From Streptomyces agglomeratus (GTDB taxonomy: Bacteria > Actinomycetota > Actinomycetes > Streptomycetales > Streptomycetaceae), in assembly GCF_001746415.1 (NCBI RefSeq), contig NZ_MEHJ01000001.1:3183001-3247000 (forward strand): a stretch of 64,000 bases of DNA, given 5' to 3'. Shown here piece after piece: positions 7,717 through 16,237 of the stretch. Numbering within the stretch: the first letter of the stretch is position 1; the number at the start of each line of letters is the position of its first letter. The translations under genes and the position numbers were made by a program. Under the pieces are notes generated by a model, which made no database searches, had not been told where the DNA came from, and was given only the letters and a program-made list of their open reading frames with translations.

Positions 7717-8994
7717 TTACGCGATGCGGCCCAGCACGATCGGGTTCGGGGTGAACTCGGTGCCCTCGGGGGACGTGAAGACCCCGCCGTTCAGCGCTTC
7801 CAGGGCGTACTCGAACTTCTCCGGGGTGTCCGTGTGCAGGGTCATCAGACGCTGCCCGGCGGTGACCCTGTCCCCCGGCTTGGCGTGGAGCTCGATGCCC
7901 GCGCCCGCCTGGACCTGGTCCTCCTTGCGCGCGCGGCCGGCGCCGAGGCGCCAGGCGGCGACGCCCACGGCGTACGCGTCCAGGGTGGTGAGGACGCCGG
8001 ACTCCGACGCGTGGACGACGTGCTGCTCCCGGGCGACCGGCAGGGCCGCGTCCGGGTCGCCGCCCTGGGCCGCGATCATGCGGCGCCAGACGTCCATCGC
8101 GGAGCCGTCGGCGAGGGCCTTGGCCGGGTCGGCGTCCTTCAGGCCCGCTGCGTCGAGCATCTCGCGGGCGAGCGCGAGGGTGAGTTCGACGACGTCGGAC
8201 GGGCCGCCGCCCGCCAGGACCTCGACCGACTCGCGGACCTCCAGGGCGTTGCCCGCAGTCAGGCCGAGAGGGGTCGACATGTCGGTGAGCAGCGCGACCG
8301 TGCGCACGCCGTGGTCGGTGCCGAGGCCCACCATGGTCGAGGCCAGTTCGCGGGCGTCCTCGATGTTCTTCATGAAGGCGCCAGAGCCGACCTTCACGTC
8401 CAGGACGAGCGAGCCCGTACCCTCGGCGATCTTCTTGGACATGATGGAGGAGGCGATCAGCGGGATCGCCTCGACCGTGCCGGTGACGTCGCGCAGCGCG
8501 TACAGCTTCTTGTCCGCCGGGGCCAGCCCGTCGCCCGCCGCGCAGATGACGGCGCCGGTGGAGTCGAGGACGTCGAGCATCTCCTCGTTGGAGAGCAGGG
8601 CACGCCAGCCGGGGATGGACTCCAGCTTGTCGAGCGTGCCGCCGGTGTGGCCGAGGCCCCGGCCGGAGAGCTGGGGCACGGCCGCGCCGCAGGCGGCGAC
8701 GATCGGCGCGAGCGGCAACGTGATCTTGTCGCCGACGCCGCCGGTGGAGTGCTTGTCGGCGGTGGGGCGGGAGAGCTGGGCGAAGTTCATCCGCTCGCCC
8801 GAGTTAATCATCGCGGCGGTCCAGCGGGCGATCTCGACCCGGTTCATGCCGTTGAGCAGGATCGCCATCGCGAGGGCGGACATCTGCTCGTCGGCGACCT
8901 CACCGCGCGTGTAGGCGTCGATGACCCAGTCGATCTGCTCGGGGCTCAGTTCGCCCTTGTCGCGCTTGGTCCGGATGACGGAGATGACGTCCAT
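7717..8994 (-). CDS. deoA: Thymidine phosphorylase
   Basis: Cytosolic enzyme that splits thymidine or deoxyuridine with phosphate to base and 2-deoxyribose-1-phosphate, for salvage and carbon use. 425 residues, normal length. N-terminal helices VISVIRTKRDKGELSPEQID and AMAILLNGMN, the pyrimidine-nucleoside phosphorylase signature around STGGVGDKITLPLAPIVAAC (phosphate-binding KHSTGG) and SGRGLGHTGGTLDKLESIPG, then the C-terminal alpha/beta domain with LHAKPGDRV. Last gene of the operon; its start lies 6 bases after the cytidine deaminase stop. The ATG at 8994 fits the family start. Confidence 0.97.
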   Translation of the reverse strand: MDVISVIRTKRDKGELSPEQIDWVIDAYTRGEVADEQMSALAMAILLNGMNRVEIARWTAAMINSGERMNFAQLSRPTADKHSTGGVGDKITLPLAPIVAACGAAVPQLSGRGLGHTGGTLDKLESIPGWRALLSNEEMLDVLDSTGAVICAAGDGLAPADKKLYALRDVTGTVEAIPLIASSIMSKKIAEGTGSLVLDVKVGSGAFMKNIEDARELASTMVGLGTDHGVRTVALLTDMSTPLGLTAGNALEVRESVEVLAGGGPSDVVELTLALAREMLDAAGLKDADPAKALADGSAMDVWRRMIAAQGGDPDAALPVAREQHVVHASESGVLTTLDAYAVGVAAWRLGAGRARKEDQVQAGAGIELHAKPGDRVTAGQRLMTLHTDTPEKFEYALEALNGGVFTSPEGTEFTPNPIVLGRIA

Positions 8995-9000
8995 GCAGTT

Positions 9001-9423
9001 TCAGGTTCCTTCCGGGGTGCCTGGCGCCAGGTGCTGGGGGCCGAAGGCGTCGGGGAGCATGTCGGCGAGGGTACGGATACCCGCCGACGTGTCGAGCAGC
9101 AGCGCGGGGCCGCCGAATTCGTACAGCAGCTGCCGGCAGCGGCCGCAGGGCATGAGGATGTCGCCCCGGCCGTCGACGCAGGTGAAGTGCGTCAGGCGGC
9201 CGCCGCCGGTGGCGTTGAGCTGCGAGACGAGGCCGCACTCGGCGCACAGGGAGAGGCCGTACGAGGCGTTCTCCACGTTGCAGCCGGTGACCGTGCGGCC
9301 GTCGTCGACGAGGGCCGCGGCGCCGACCGGGAAGCCCGAGTAGGGGGCGTACGCGTGGGACATCGCCTCGCGCGCCGCCTTGCGCAGGGCTTCCCAGTCG
9401 GCCGGTGCCGCGGCGTCCGTCAC
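9001..9423 (-). CDS. cdd: Cytidine deaminase
   Basis: Zinc enzyme converting cytidine and deoxycytidine to uridine forms. 140 residues, typical of the homotetrameric class. Substrate-binding SHAYAPYSGFPVGAAAL, NVENASYGLSLCAE (catalytic C-A-E with the zinc Cys and proton-shuttle Glu) and PCGRCRQLLYEFGG (the two further zinc cysteines). Overlaps the upstream permease stop by four bases and precedes deoA by six, so uptake, deamination and phosphorolysis are made from one transcript. Confidence 0.97.
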   Translation of the reverse strand: MTDAAAPADWEALRKAAREAMSHAYAPYSGFPVGAAALVDDGRTVTGCNVENASYGLSLCAECGLVSQLNATGGGRLTHFTCVDGRGDILMPCGRCRQLLYEFGGPALLLDTSAGIRTLADMLPDAFGPQHLAPGTPEGT

Positions 9424-10682
9424 TTGCCCTGGCCCTTCCGGTACGGCATGCCGTTCGCCTTCGGCATGCGCAGCCGTTGCGCGGAGAGCGCCAGGACGAG
9501 CAGCGTGGTGACGTACGGCGCCGCGTCCACGAACTGGCTCGGGACCTCGTCGGTGAACGAGTACCAGACGAAGAGCAGCACCGCGGCCACGGCGGAGATC
9601 GCCGCGGGCAGGTACTTCTTCTTGTACAGCTGCCAGAAGACGACGAGCATCAGCAGGATCGCCAGCAGGAGCAGCATCGCGTGGACGTTCTCGGCGCCGC
9701 CGCGCAGCTTGAGGCTGTCGGTGAAGCCGAAGAGGCCCGCGCCGAGCGCCATTCCGCCCGGCATCCAGTTGCCGAAGATCATCGCTGCGAGACCGATGTA
9801 GCCGCGGCCGCCGGTCTGGCCCTCCTGGTAGATGCCGGTCGCGACGATGGCCAGGAAGGCGCCCGCGAGGCCGGCGAGGCCGCCGGAGACGACCACGGCG
9901 ATGTACTTGTACTTGTAGACGTTGACACCGAGGGACTCGGCCGCCACCGGGTTCTCACCGCAGGACCGCAGCCGCAGGCCGAACGCCGTGTGCCACAGGA
10001 CCCAGATGGTGGCCGGGATCAGCAGCAGCGCGACGATCGTCAGCAGCGAGAGGTTGGTGACCAGACCGCCGAGGACTCCGGCGAGGTCGGAGACGAAGAA
10101 CCAGTGTTTGCCCTGGATGTCGCGCAACCAGTCGGAGAGCCCCGGAATGGTGATCTTGGTGATCTCGTCGATGCGCGGTGACTGCTTCGAGGAGCCGCCC
10201 GGGGCCTCGTCGAACGTGAAGTTCGACAGGTAGCGGGTGACGCCGACGGCGAGGATGTTGATGGCCACACCGGAGACGATGTGGTTCACGCCGAAGGTGA
10301 CCGTGATGATCGCGTGCAGCAGACCGCCGAGCGCGCCGCCGAGGATGCCGAGGGCGACACCGGACCACGGGCCCCACTGGTAACCGGCGTACGCGCCGAA
10401 CCAGGTGCCCAGGATCATCATGCCTTCGAGGCCGATGTTGACGACGCCCGCGCGCTCGGCCCACAGGCCGCCGAGACCGGCGAGGCCGATCGGGATGGCG
10501 AGCTGGAGCGCGCCGGATACCTGGCCGACGGAGGTCAAGTCGTCGGCGCCGCTGATGAGGCGGACCAGCGAGACCAGCGCCAGCGCGCCCGCGATGATCA
10601 GCAGGATGACGGGTACGGACAGCTTGCGGCGGGCGCTCTTCTTGGGCGCCGCGCTCACGGCGGAGACAGTGCTGGTACTCAT
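9420..10682 (-). CDS. Nucleoside ABC transporter permease (second subunit)
   Basis: Integral membrane subunit of a BMP-type nucleoside importer, 420 residues with about ten hydrophobic segments. The branched-chain-type permease signature appears as IPIGLAGLGGLWAERAGVVN / IGLEGMMILGTWFGAY and later GGLAGLAGAFLAIVATG, GYIGLAAMIFGNWMPGG. A cytoplasmic N-terminus (KKSARRKLSVPV) precedes the first segment. A long loop of about 70 residues in the middle (PGGSSKQSPRIDEIT, LRDIQGKHWFFV) is larger than in many relatives. Shares one base with the upstream permease gene and four with cdd. Confidence 0.92.
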   Translation of the reverse strand: MSTSTVSAVSAAPKKSARRKLSVPVILLIIAGALALVSLVRLISGADDLTSVGQVSGALQLAIPIGLAGLGGLWAERAGVVNIGLEGMMILGTWFGAYAGYQWGPWSGVALGILGGALGGLLHAIITVTFGVNHIVSGVAINILAVGVTRYLSNFTFDEAPGGSSKQSPRIDEITKITIPGLSDWLRDIQGKHWFFVSDLAGVLGGLVTNLSLLTIVALLLIPATIWVLWHTAFGLRLRSCGENPVAAESLGVNVYKYKYIAVVVSGGLAGLAGAFLAIVATGIYQEGQTGGRGYIGLAAMIFGNWMPGGMALGAGLFGFTDSLKLRGGAENVHAMLLLLAILLMLVVFWQLYKKKYLPAAISAVAAVLLFVWYSFTDEVPSQFVDAAPYVTTLLVLALSAQRLRMPKANGMPYRKGQGK

Positions 10683-11794
10683 TACGCCGCCACCTCCTCA
10701 CGGTTCTTGCGGGCGGCTGCGGCGAGCTCCTCGCCCACCTTCTGCTGCTGGCGGCGGAGCCCGTAGCGGCGGACGAGTTCGTAACTGACGACGACCGCGA
10801 TCACGATGAGCCCCTGCATGATCGTGGCGATCTCCTTCTCGTACCCGTACTGGTCGAGAGAGGCGGACGCCTTGTCCAGGAACGCGATCAGCAGCGCGCT
10901 GAAGAAGATGCCGACCGGGTTGTTGCGGCCGAGCAGGGCGATGGTGATGCCCGTGAAGCCGATTCCGGTCGGGAAGCTGAGGCTGTACGTGTGGGTGTCG
11001 CCGAGCAGCGTCGGCATACCGGCCAGGCCGGCCACACCGCCGGAGATCAGCATCGCGGTGAGGATCATCTTCTTGGCGTCGACACCGGAGGCCGCGGCGG
11101 CGCTCTCGCTGGCGCCGGTGGCGCGCAGGTCGAAGCCGAAGCGGGTGCGGTTGAGGACGAACCAATAGACGATGCCGAGCGCGAAGGCGACGAAGGTGAA
11201 GCCGTAGATCTCGCCGCCGTCGCCCATGTCGACGCTCGGGAACCAGCCGGACTCCGCGATCTCACCCGTGGTGAGGTCGTTGGAGCCCTCCAGCTGGACA
11301 CCGAAGTTGTCGGTGAGGATCAGCCAGGCGATCAGGCTGGTGGCGATGGCGTTGAGCATGATCGTCGAGACGACCTCGCTCACCCCGCGCAGGGTCTTGA
11401 GGACACCGGCGATACCGGCCCAGAAGGCGCCGGTCAGCATGGCGACGAGCACGATCAGCGCGATGTGCAGCGGGCCGGGCAGCTCGACGGCCGCGCCGAC
11501 GAGCGCCGCCATCATCGCTGCGAGCCGGTACTGGCCGTCGACGCCGATGTTGAACAGGTTCATGCGGAAGCCGACGGCGACGGCGAGCGCCGCCAGGTAG
11601 TACGTGCCGGCCTGGTTCAGGATGAGCACCTGGATGTCGGCGTACTGCGCGCTCTCGACCATCAGCTTGTACGGCTCGAACGGGTCGCGGCCCGAGGCGA
11701 GCAGCACCACCGAGGTGAGTGCGACGGCGACGACCAGCGCGAGCACCGGGCCGGCGAGGCCCAGGATCAGCCGGTCCTTGTCGAATTTCTTCAT
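10682..11794 (-). CDS. Nucleoside ABC transporter permease (first subunit)
   Basis: 370-residue partner permease. From the ATG at 11794 (overlapping the ATPase stop as TGATG) it reads MKKFDKDRLILGLAGPVLAL, a single clear start; the frame is open further upstream only as a shadow inside the ATPase gene. Membrane segments alternate with NIGVDGQYRLAAMMAALVGA, GAFWAGIAGVLKTLRGVSEV (the coupling-helix region) and GGVAGLAGMPTLLGDT. The C-terminus is basic and coiled (RRQQQKVGEELAAAARKNRE). Pairs with the other permease to form the pore. Confidence 0.93.
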   Translation of the reverse strand: MKKFDKDRLILGLAGPVLALVVAVALTSVVLLASGRDPFEPYKLMVESAQYADIQVLILNQAGTYYLAALAVAVGFRMNLFNIGVDGQYRLAAMMAALVGAAVELPGPLHIALIVLVAMLTGAFWAGIAGVLKTLRGVSEVVSTIMLNAIATSLIAWLILTDNFGVQLEGSNDLTTGEIAESGWFPSVDMGDGGEIYGFTFVAFALGIVYWFVLNRTRFGFDLRATGASESAAAASGVDAKKMILTAMLISGGVAGLAGMPTLLGDTHTYSLSFPTGIGFTGITIALLGRNNPVGIFFSALLIAFLDKASASLDQYGYEKEIATIMQGLIVIAVVVSYELVRRYGLRRQQQKVGEELAAAARKNREEVAA

Positions 11795-13353
11795 CAGGCC
11801 TCGTCCTCCGGGGCGTGCTCCAGATGACCGCTGGCGGCGCCGGTCATGGCCGAGCCCAGCTCCTCCGGGGTGATGGTGGCCGGGTCGGCGTCCGCGACCA
11901 GGCGGCCGCGGTACATGACCCGCAGGGTGTCGGAGAGCCCGATGAGCTCGTCCAGGTCGGCGGAGATCAGCAGTACGGCCAGTCCCTCGCGGCGCGCCTC
12001 GCGGATCTGGTCCCAGATCTGCGCCTGCGCGCCGACGTCCACACCGCGCGTGGGGTGCGCGGCGATGAGCAGCTTGGGAGCGTGGCTCATCTCGCGGCCG
12101 ACGATCAGCTTCTGCTGGTTGCCGCCGGACAGGGAGGCCGCCGTGACCTCGATGCCGGGCGTACGGACGTCGTACTCGCGCACGATCCGCTCGGTGTCGG
12201 TCCGGGCCGCCTTCAGGTCGAGCAGCCCGCGCTTGGAGTTGGGCTCCTCGGTGACGTGGCCGAGGATGCGGTTCTCCCACAGCGGCGCTTCGAGCAGCAG
12301 GCCGTGGCGGTGGCGGTCCTCGGGGATGTAACCGATGCCGCTCTCGCGGCGCTTGCGGGTCGGCGCGTGCGAGATGTCGGTGTCGTCGAGGGTGACGACG
12401 CCGCCGTCAGGATTGCGCAGGCCCATGATCGCCTCGACCAGTTCCGCCTGGCCGTTGCCCTCGACACCCGCGATGCCGAGGACCTCGCCCTTGTGGATGG
12501 TCAGGGTGATACCGGCGAGCACCTCGCGTACGGCGCCGTCGGGGTCCGTGGCGTTCAGCTGGAGGTTCTCGATGCGGAGCATCGGCACGTCGGTGACCGT
12601 CGACTCGCGGGTCTCGGGCGACGGCAGTTCGCTGCCGACCATCAGCTCGGCGAGCTGCTTGGGGGTGGTGTTCGCCGGGTCGGCGGTGCCCACGGTCGTG
12701 CCGCGCCTGATGACGGTGATGTCGTCGGCGACCGACAGGACCTCGCCCAGCTTGTGCGAGATGAAGATGACCGTCAGGCCCTCGGACTTGAGCTCGCGGA
12801 GGTTGGCGAAGAGCGCGTCGACCTCCTGCGGGACGAGCACGGCGGTCGGCTCGTCGAGGATGAGGATGCGGGCGCCGCGGTAGAGGACCTTGATGATCTC
12901 CACGCGCTGGCGGTCGGCGACACCGAGGTTCTCGACCAGGGCGTCGGGGCGCACGTTCAGTCCGTACGCCTCCGAGATCTCCTTGATCTTGTTACGGGCC
13001 TTGCTGCCGATGCCGTACAGCTTCTCGCCGCCGAGAACCACGTTCTCCAGGACGGTGAGGTTGTCGGCGAGCATGAAGTGCTGGTGCACCATGCCGATGC
13101 CGCGGGCGATGGCGTCGGCGGGGCTGTGGAAAGTGGCCTGCTCGCCGTCGATGGTGATGGTGCCCTCGTCCGGCTTCTGCATGCCGTAGAGGATCTTCAT
13201 CAGGGTCGACTTGCCGGCACCGTTCTCACCGACGAGGGCGTGCACGGTGCCCTTGCGGATGGTGATGTCGATGTCGTGGTTGGCGACGACGCCGGGGAAG
13301 CGCTTGGTGATGCCGTGCAGTTCTACGGCGGGGGGCGGGCTGGACGCGTTGAT
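11794..13353 (-). CDS. Nucleoside ABC transporter double ATPase, probable ATC start codon
   Basis: Cytoplasmic ATPase with two fused ABC domains, as in sugar/nucleoside importers. N-terminal domain: ELHGITKRFPGVVANHDIDI, Walker A GENGAGKST, Walker B RILILDEPTAVL followed by VPQEVDALF. Its signature is the degenerate LGVADRQRVEI. C-terminal domain: degenerate Walker A GVEGNGQAE, canonical signature LSGGNQQK, and LLIAAHPTRGVDVG in place of LILDEPT, as usual in this family. No ATG, GTG or TTG is in frame between the ABC domain and a GTG at 13545 that lies in a terminator. An AAGGAGAG Shine-Dalgarno (13360-13367) sits 8 bases before an in-frame ATC at 13353, which I take as the start (INASSPPPAVELHG). 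Confidence 0.93.
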   Translation of the reverse strand: MNASSPPPAVELHGITKRFPGVVANHDIDITIRKGTVHALVGENGAGKSTLMKILYGMQKPDEGTITIDGEQATFHSPADAIARGIGMVHQHFMLADNLTVLENVVLGGEKLYGIGSKARNKIKEISEAYGLNVRPDALVENLGVADRQRVEIIKVLYRGARILILDEPTAVLVPQEVDALFANLRELKSEGLTVIFISHKLGEVLSVADDITVIRRGTTVGTADPANTTPKQLAELMVGSELPSPETRESTVTDVPMLRIENLQLNATDPDGAVREVLAGITLTIHKGEVLGIAGVEGNGQAELVEAIMGLRNPDGGVVTLDDTDISHAPTRKRRESGIGYIPEDRHRHGLLLEAPLWENRILGHVTEEPNSKRGLLDLKAARTDTERIVREYDVRTPGIEVTAASLSGGNQQKLIVGREMSHAPKLLIAAHPTRGVDVGAQAQIWDQIREARREGLAVLLISADLDELIGLSDTLRVMYRGRLVADADPATITPEELGSAMTGAASGHLEHAPEDEA

Positions 13354-13444
13354 GACGCACTCTCCTTGGCGGAAAGGAGCGGGAGGGCGGGCGGGCAGGG
13401 GAAGGAGGGCAGGGCGCGGCGAAACTATCGTGCCGCCGGAGCGT

Positions 13445-13456
13445 CTACGCGCGTAG
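13445..13456. promoter_or_regulatory. Palindrome CTACGCGCGTAG, candidate operator
   Basis: A perfect 12-base palindrome about 90 bases before the ATPase start. The core ACGCGCGTAG recurs at 14669-14678, about 60 bases before the start of the BMP lipoprotein gene, so both leader regions of this nucleoside operon carry it. Candidate binding site for a local regulator; no regulator gene is adjacent. Confidence 0.4.
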
Positions 13457-13493
13457 CGCTGCCGAATGACGAAAAGAGCTGGCCCGGACGTGG

Positions 13494-13540
13494 CCCGGGG
13501 GCCGGGGAGGCGACGTACAGCGCCTCCCCGGTCCCCCGGG
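13494..13540. terminator. Strong hairpin between lipoprotein and ATPase genes
   Basis: A 19-base arm (CCCGGGGGCCGGGGAGGCG) pairs with CGCCTCCCCGG-T-CCCCCGGG through one bulged base around an 8-base loop, 24 bases past the BMP gene stop. Probably a partial terminator or mRNA-stabilising hairpin that raises binding protein over transporter. Confidence 0.7.
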
Positions 13541-13563
13541 GTCACACGTCGTGGCCGGAGGCC

Positions 13564-14607
13564 CTACGGCGCGGTCTTGACCTTGATCTTGCCCGCGATG
13601 ATGTCGGCCTTCGCCTTTTCGACGGCGGCGATGAGGTCCGTCATCTTCTGGTACTCGGGGTTGGAGTCGGAGAGGCCGACGCCGTCCTTGTCGAGGCCGT
13701 AGCGGACCTCACCGCTCTGCGGCTTGCCGTCCTTGACCGACTTGATCAGGTTGTAGACCGCGTCGGAGACGTCCTTGGTGACGGACGTCAGGATCTTGGC
13801 CTTGTACTTGGCCAGACCCTCCTGGTTGTACTGGTCCGAGTCGACGCCGATGGCCCACTTGCCGTCCGTGGCGGCCGCCTCGATCGAGCCGGAGCCCGCG
13901 AGACCCGCGGCGTGGTAGATCACGTCGGCGCCCTTGTCGAGCTGGCCCTGGGCGGCGGCCTTGCCGAGGTCGGGCTTGGAGAAGCCGTCGAAGTTCGGCG
14001 GCTGCGTCAGGTACTGCGTGCGCACCTGGACCTTGGGGTTGGTGTCCTTGACGCCCTGGGCGAAGCCCGCCTCGAACTTCTTGATCAGCGGGACCTCGAC
14101 ACCACCGATGAAGCCGACCTTGTTGGTCTTGGTGGCCTTGGCGGCGGCGACGCCGGCGAGGTAGGAGCCCTGCTCCTCGTTGAACACCATGTTGGCGATG
14201 TTCTTACCGGTCACCGAGGTGTCGTCGATGATGCCGAAGGTGGTCTTCGGGAACTTCGGCGCGACCTTCTTTATGGCCGGGGCGTAGGCGAAGCCGACAC
14301 CGATCACCGGGTTGTTGCCGGCGCGGGCCAGTCCGGTGAGGCGCTGGACCTTGTCGGCGTCCGACTCGCCCTCGTTGGGCTCCTGGTCGTTGCCCTTGAT
14401 GTCCAGGTCCTTCTCGGCCTTCGCCAGACCGGCGTACGCCGCGTCGTTGAAGGACTGGTCGCCACGGCCGCCGATGTCGTACGCGATGGCGGCGCTGGCT
14501 TCCTTGGAGTCGGAACCGGAGTCCGACGTCTTGCCACACGCGGTGGCGGAGAGTGCGAGAGCTGTGGACGCGATTGCCACAGTGGCAAGCCTGGTTACGC
14601 GGCGCAA
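13564..14607 (-). CDS. BMP-family nucleoside-binding lipoprotein
   Basis: Extracytoplasmic substrate-binding component, anchored by a lipobox: RRVTRLATVAIASTALALSA then TACGK with Cys at about residue 24. The mature part has the BMP family features: AYDIGGRGDQSFNDAAYAGL, the hinge region GVGFAYAPAIKKVAPKFPKT, NMVFNEEQGSYLAGVAAA, GFIGGVEVPLIKKFEAGFAQ and HAAGLAGSGSIEAA. 347 residues, normal length. First gene of the operon; a single ATG with an AGGGAGGG-like Shine-Dalgarno. Relatives bind purine or pyrimidine nucleosides, which fits the downstream cdd and deoA. Confidence 0.95.
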   Translation of the reverse strand: MRRVTRLATVAIASTALALSATACGKTSDSGSDSKEASAAIAYDIGGRGDQSFNDAAYAGLAKAEKDLDIKGNDQEPNEGESDADKVQRLTGLARAGNNPVIGVGFAYAPAIKKVAPKFPKTTFGIIDDTSVTGKNIANMVFNEEQGSYLAGVAAAKATKTNKVGFIGGVEVPLIKKFEAGFAQGVKDTNPKVQVRTQYLTQPPNFDGFSKPDLGKAAAQGQLDKGADVIYHAAGLAGSGSIEAAATDGKWAIGVDSDQYNQEGLAKYKAKILTSVTKDVSDAVYNLIKSVKDGKPQSGEVRYGLDKDGVGLSDSNPEYQKMTDLIAAVEKAKADIIAGKIKVKTAP

Positions 14608-14744
14608 GGGAGGGCTCCTTCGACCTGACCGAAGCGCCTCTGCCGGCGCTGGTTTCGCGGCGATCGTAACGCGCGTAGATGCCGGATAAGCGACCGTACG
14701 ACAGCTGTTATCGGATCGTCGTGAACGGAAGGCGGCGTGGCTGA

Positions 14745-15992
14745 TTACGAACGGTGTCCGTCGAGGAGCGCGGCGGCTGTGAAGAGTTCGACTCCGGCCT
14801 CGATCGCGGCCTCGTCCACGTCGAAATCACCACGATGCAGGTCCCGCCGGGCCGTGTCGCCAGGCGTGCGCACACCGAGACGGGCCATCGCGCCGGGAAC
14901 CTGCTCCAGGTACCAGGAGAAGTCCTCGCCGCCCAGGCTCTGCTCGGTGTCCTCGATCGCGTGCAGTCCGCGCCTGGCGGCCATGGCGTCGGTGAGCAGC
15001 TCGGTGACGGCGTGCTCGTTCACGACGGGCGGGACGCCGCGGACGTAGTTGATCTCCGACTTGGCGCCGTGCAGCGTCGCGATCTCGTCGATCGCGGCGT
15101 GGATCAGATCCGGTGCCTCGTGCCAGGCGTCGAGGTCCAGGCAGCGGACGGTGCCGGCCAGTTCGGCGCGCTGCGGGATGACGTTGCAGGCGTGCCCGGA
15201 CTCGATGCGGCCCCAGGTGACGGCCAGCCCGGCGCGCGCGTCGACGCGGCGGGCGACCAGCGCGGGGACGTCGGTGGCGACCCTGGCGACGGCCGTGACC
15301 AGGTCGGTGGTGAGGTGCGGGCGGGCGGTGTGGCCGCCGGGGCCGTCCAGCGAGACCTCCAGCCGGTCGCAGGCCGAGGTGATCGGGCCCGTACGCAGGC
15401 CGATGCGGCCGGCGTCGACCTTGGGGTCGCAGTGGACGGCGATGATCTTGCCCACGCCGTTGAGGCCGCCTGCCTCGATCACGCCGAGCGCGCCGCCGGG
15501 CATCATCTCCTCGGCGGGCTGGAAGATCAGCCGCACCGGCTGCGGCAGCAGGCCCTGGCGGTCCAGCTCGGCGAGGACCAGACCGGCGCCGAGCACCACC
15601 GTGGTGTGCACGTCGTGGCCGCAGGCGTGCGCGCGGTCCGGGACGGTGGAGCGGTACGGAACGCCCGTCTTGGTGTCCGGGATGGGCAGCGCGTCGATGT
15701 CGGCGCGGAGGGCCAGGATCGGTCGTACGGCGTCCCGGCCCGCCGGGGCCGTCCCGATGTCGCAGATGAGTCCGGTGCCGGTGGGCAGCACGCGCGGCGC
15801 GAGGCCGGCCTTCTCCAGGCGGGCCTTGATCGCGGCGGTGGTGCGGAATTCCTGGTTCCCGAGCTCCGGGTGCATGTGCAGGTCACGCCGGAAGGCGATC
15901 AGCTCGAGACGCAGGGTCTCGGGCAGCGTGCCGGGGAGCTGGACCATACCCGGCAGCGCTGCTTCTTCGGACTCGCAGATCAGCTGGCTCAT
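14745..15992 (-). CDS. M20-family amidohydrolase
   Basis: Zinc-dependent hydrolase of N-acyl amino acid/aminobenzoyl type (M20D group), cytosolic. 415 residues from the ATG at 15992. Motifs: ELIAFRRDLHMHPELGNQEF near the N-terminus, LRADIDALPI, the metal site HACGHDVHTTVVLG, IFQPAEEMMPGGALGVIEAG and C-terminal QSLGGEDFSWYLEQVPGAM. The reading frame is open upstream, but the AT-rich DNA before 15992 looks like a promoter. Lies downstream of nothing co-directional within 240 bases, so probably its own unit. Natural substrate unknown. Confidence 0.93.
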   Translation of the reverse strand: MSQLICESEEAALPGMVQLPGTLPETLRLELIAFRRDLHMHPELGNQEFRTTAAIKARLEKAGLAPRVLPTGTGLICDIGTAPAGRDAVRPILALRADIDALPIPDTKTGVPYRSTVPDRAHACGHDVHTTVVLGAGLVLAELDRQGLLPQPVRLIFQPAEEMMPGGALGVIEAGGLNGVGKIIAVHCDPKVDAGRIGLRTGPITSACDRLEVSLDGPGGHTARPHLTTDLVTAVARVATDVPALVARRVDARAGLAVTWGRIESGHACNVIPQRAELAGTVRCLDLDAWHEAPDLIHAAIDEIATLHGAKSEINYVRGVPPVVNEHAVTELLTDAMAARRGLHAIEDTEQSLGGEDFSWYLEQVPGAMARLGVRTPGDTARRDLHRGDFDVDEAAIEAGVELFTAAALLDGHRS

Positions 15993-16237
15993 CTCTGAAA
16001 GAGTAGGCGCCTTTGGGGGGTAACTAACCAGCGATCTACAAAACTTCAGCCGCATAGGGGAAAGAAATGCCGCTGAGCGATGTGTGGACCGACTGCCGGG
16101 CGGGTAAGCTCCGCCGCTCCCGTGCCCGCGCCGACCAGGCGTTTTTCCCGTCCGGCGGGTCCGGCTCCGGCCCCCTCCTTCCGCGATGGGGGCCTTTGAT
16201 CGCGTGGGCAAGGTCACATATGTGGCGAACTAGACAT

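Noticed and set aside
11719..14628. A 969-codon plus-strand reading frame across the nucleoside ABC genes
   Set aside because: It is antisense to well-supported genes, rich in Asp/Gly/Val/Arg from GC-biased codons, and contains no motif. The same applies to the long frames at 7261-9801, 23574-25940, 25817-27736, 33256-35352 and 50974-53133.
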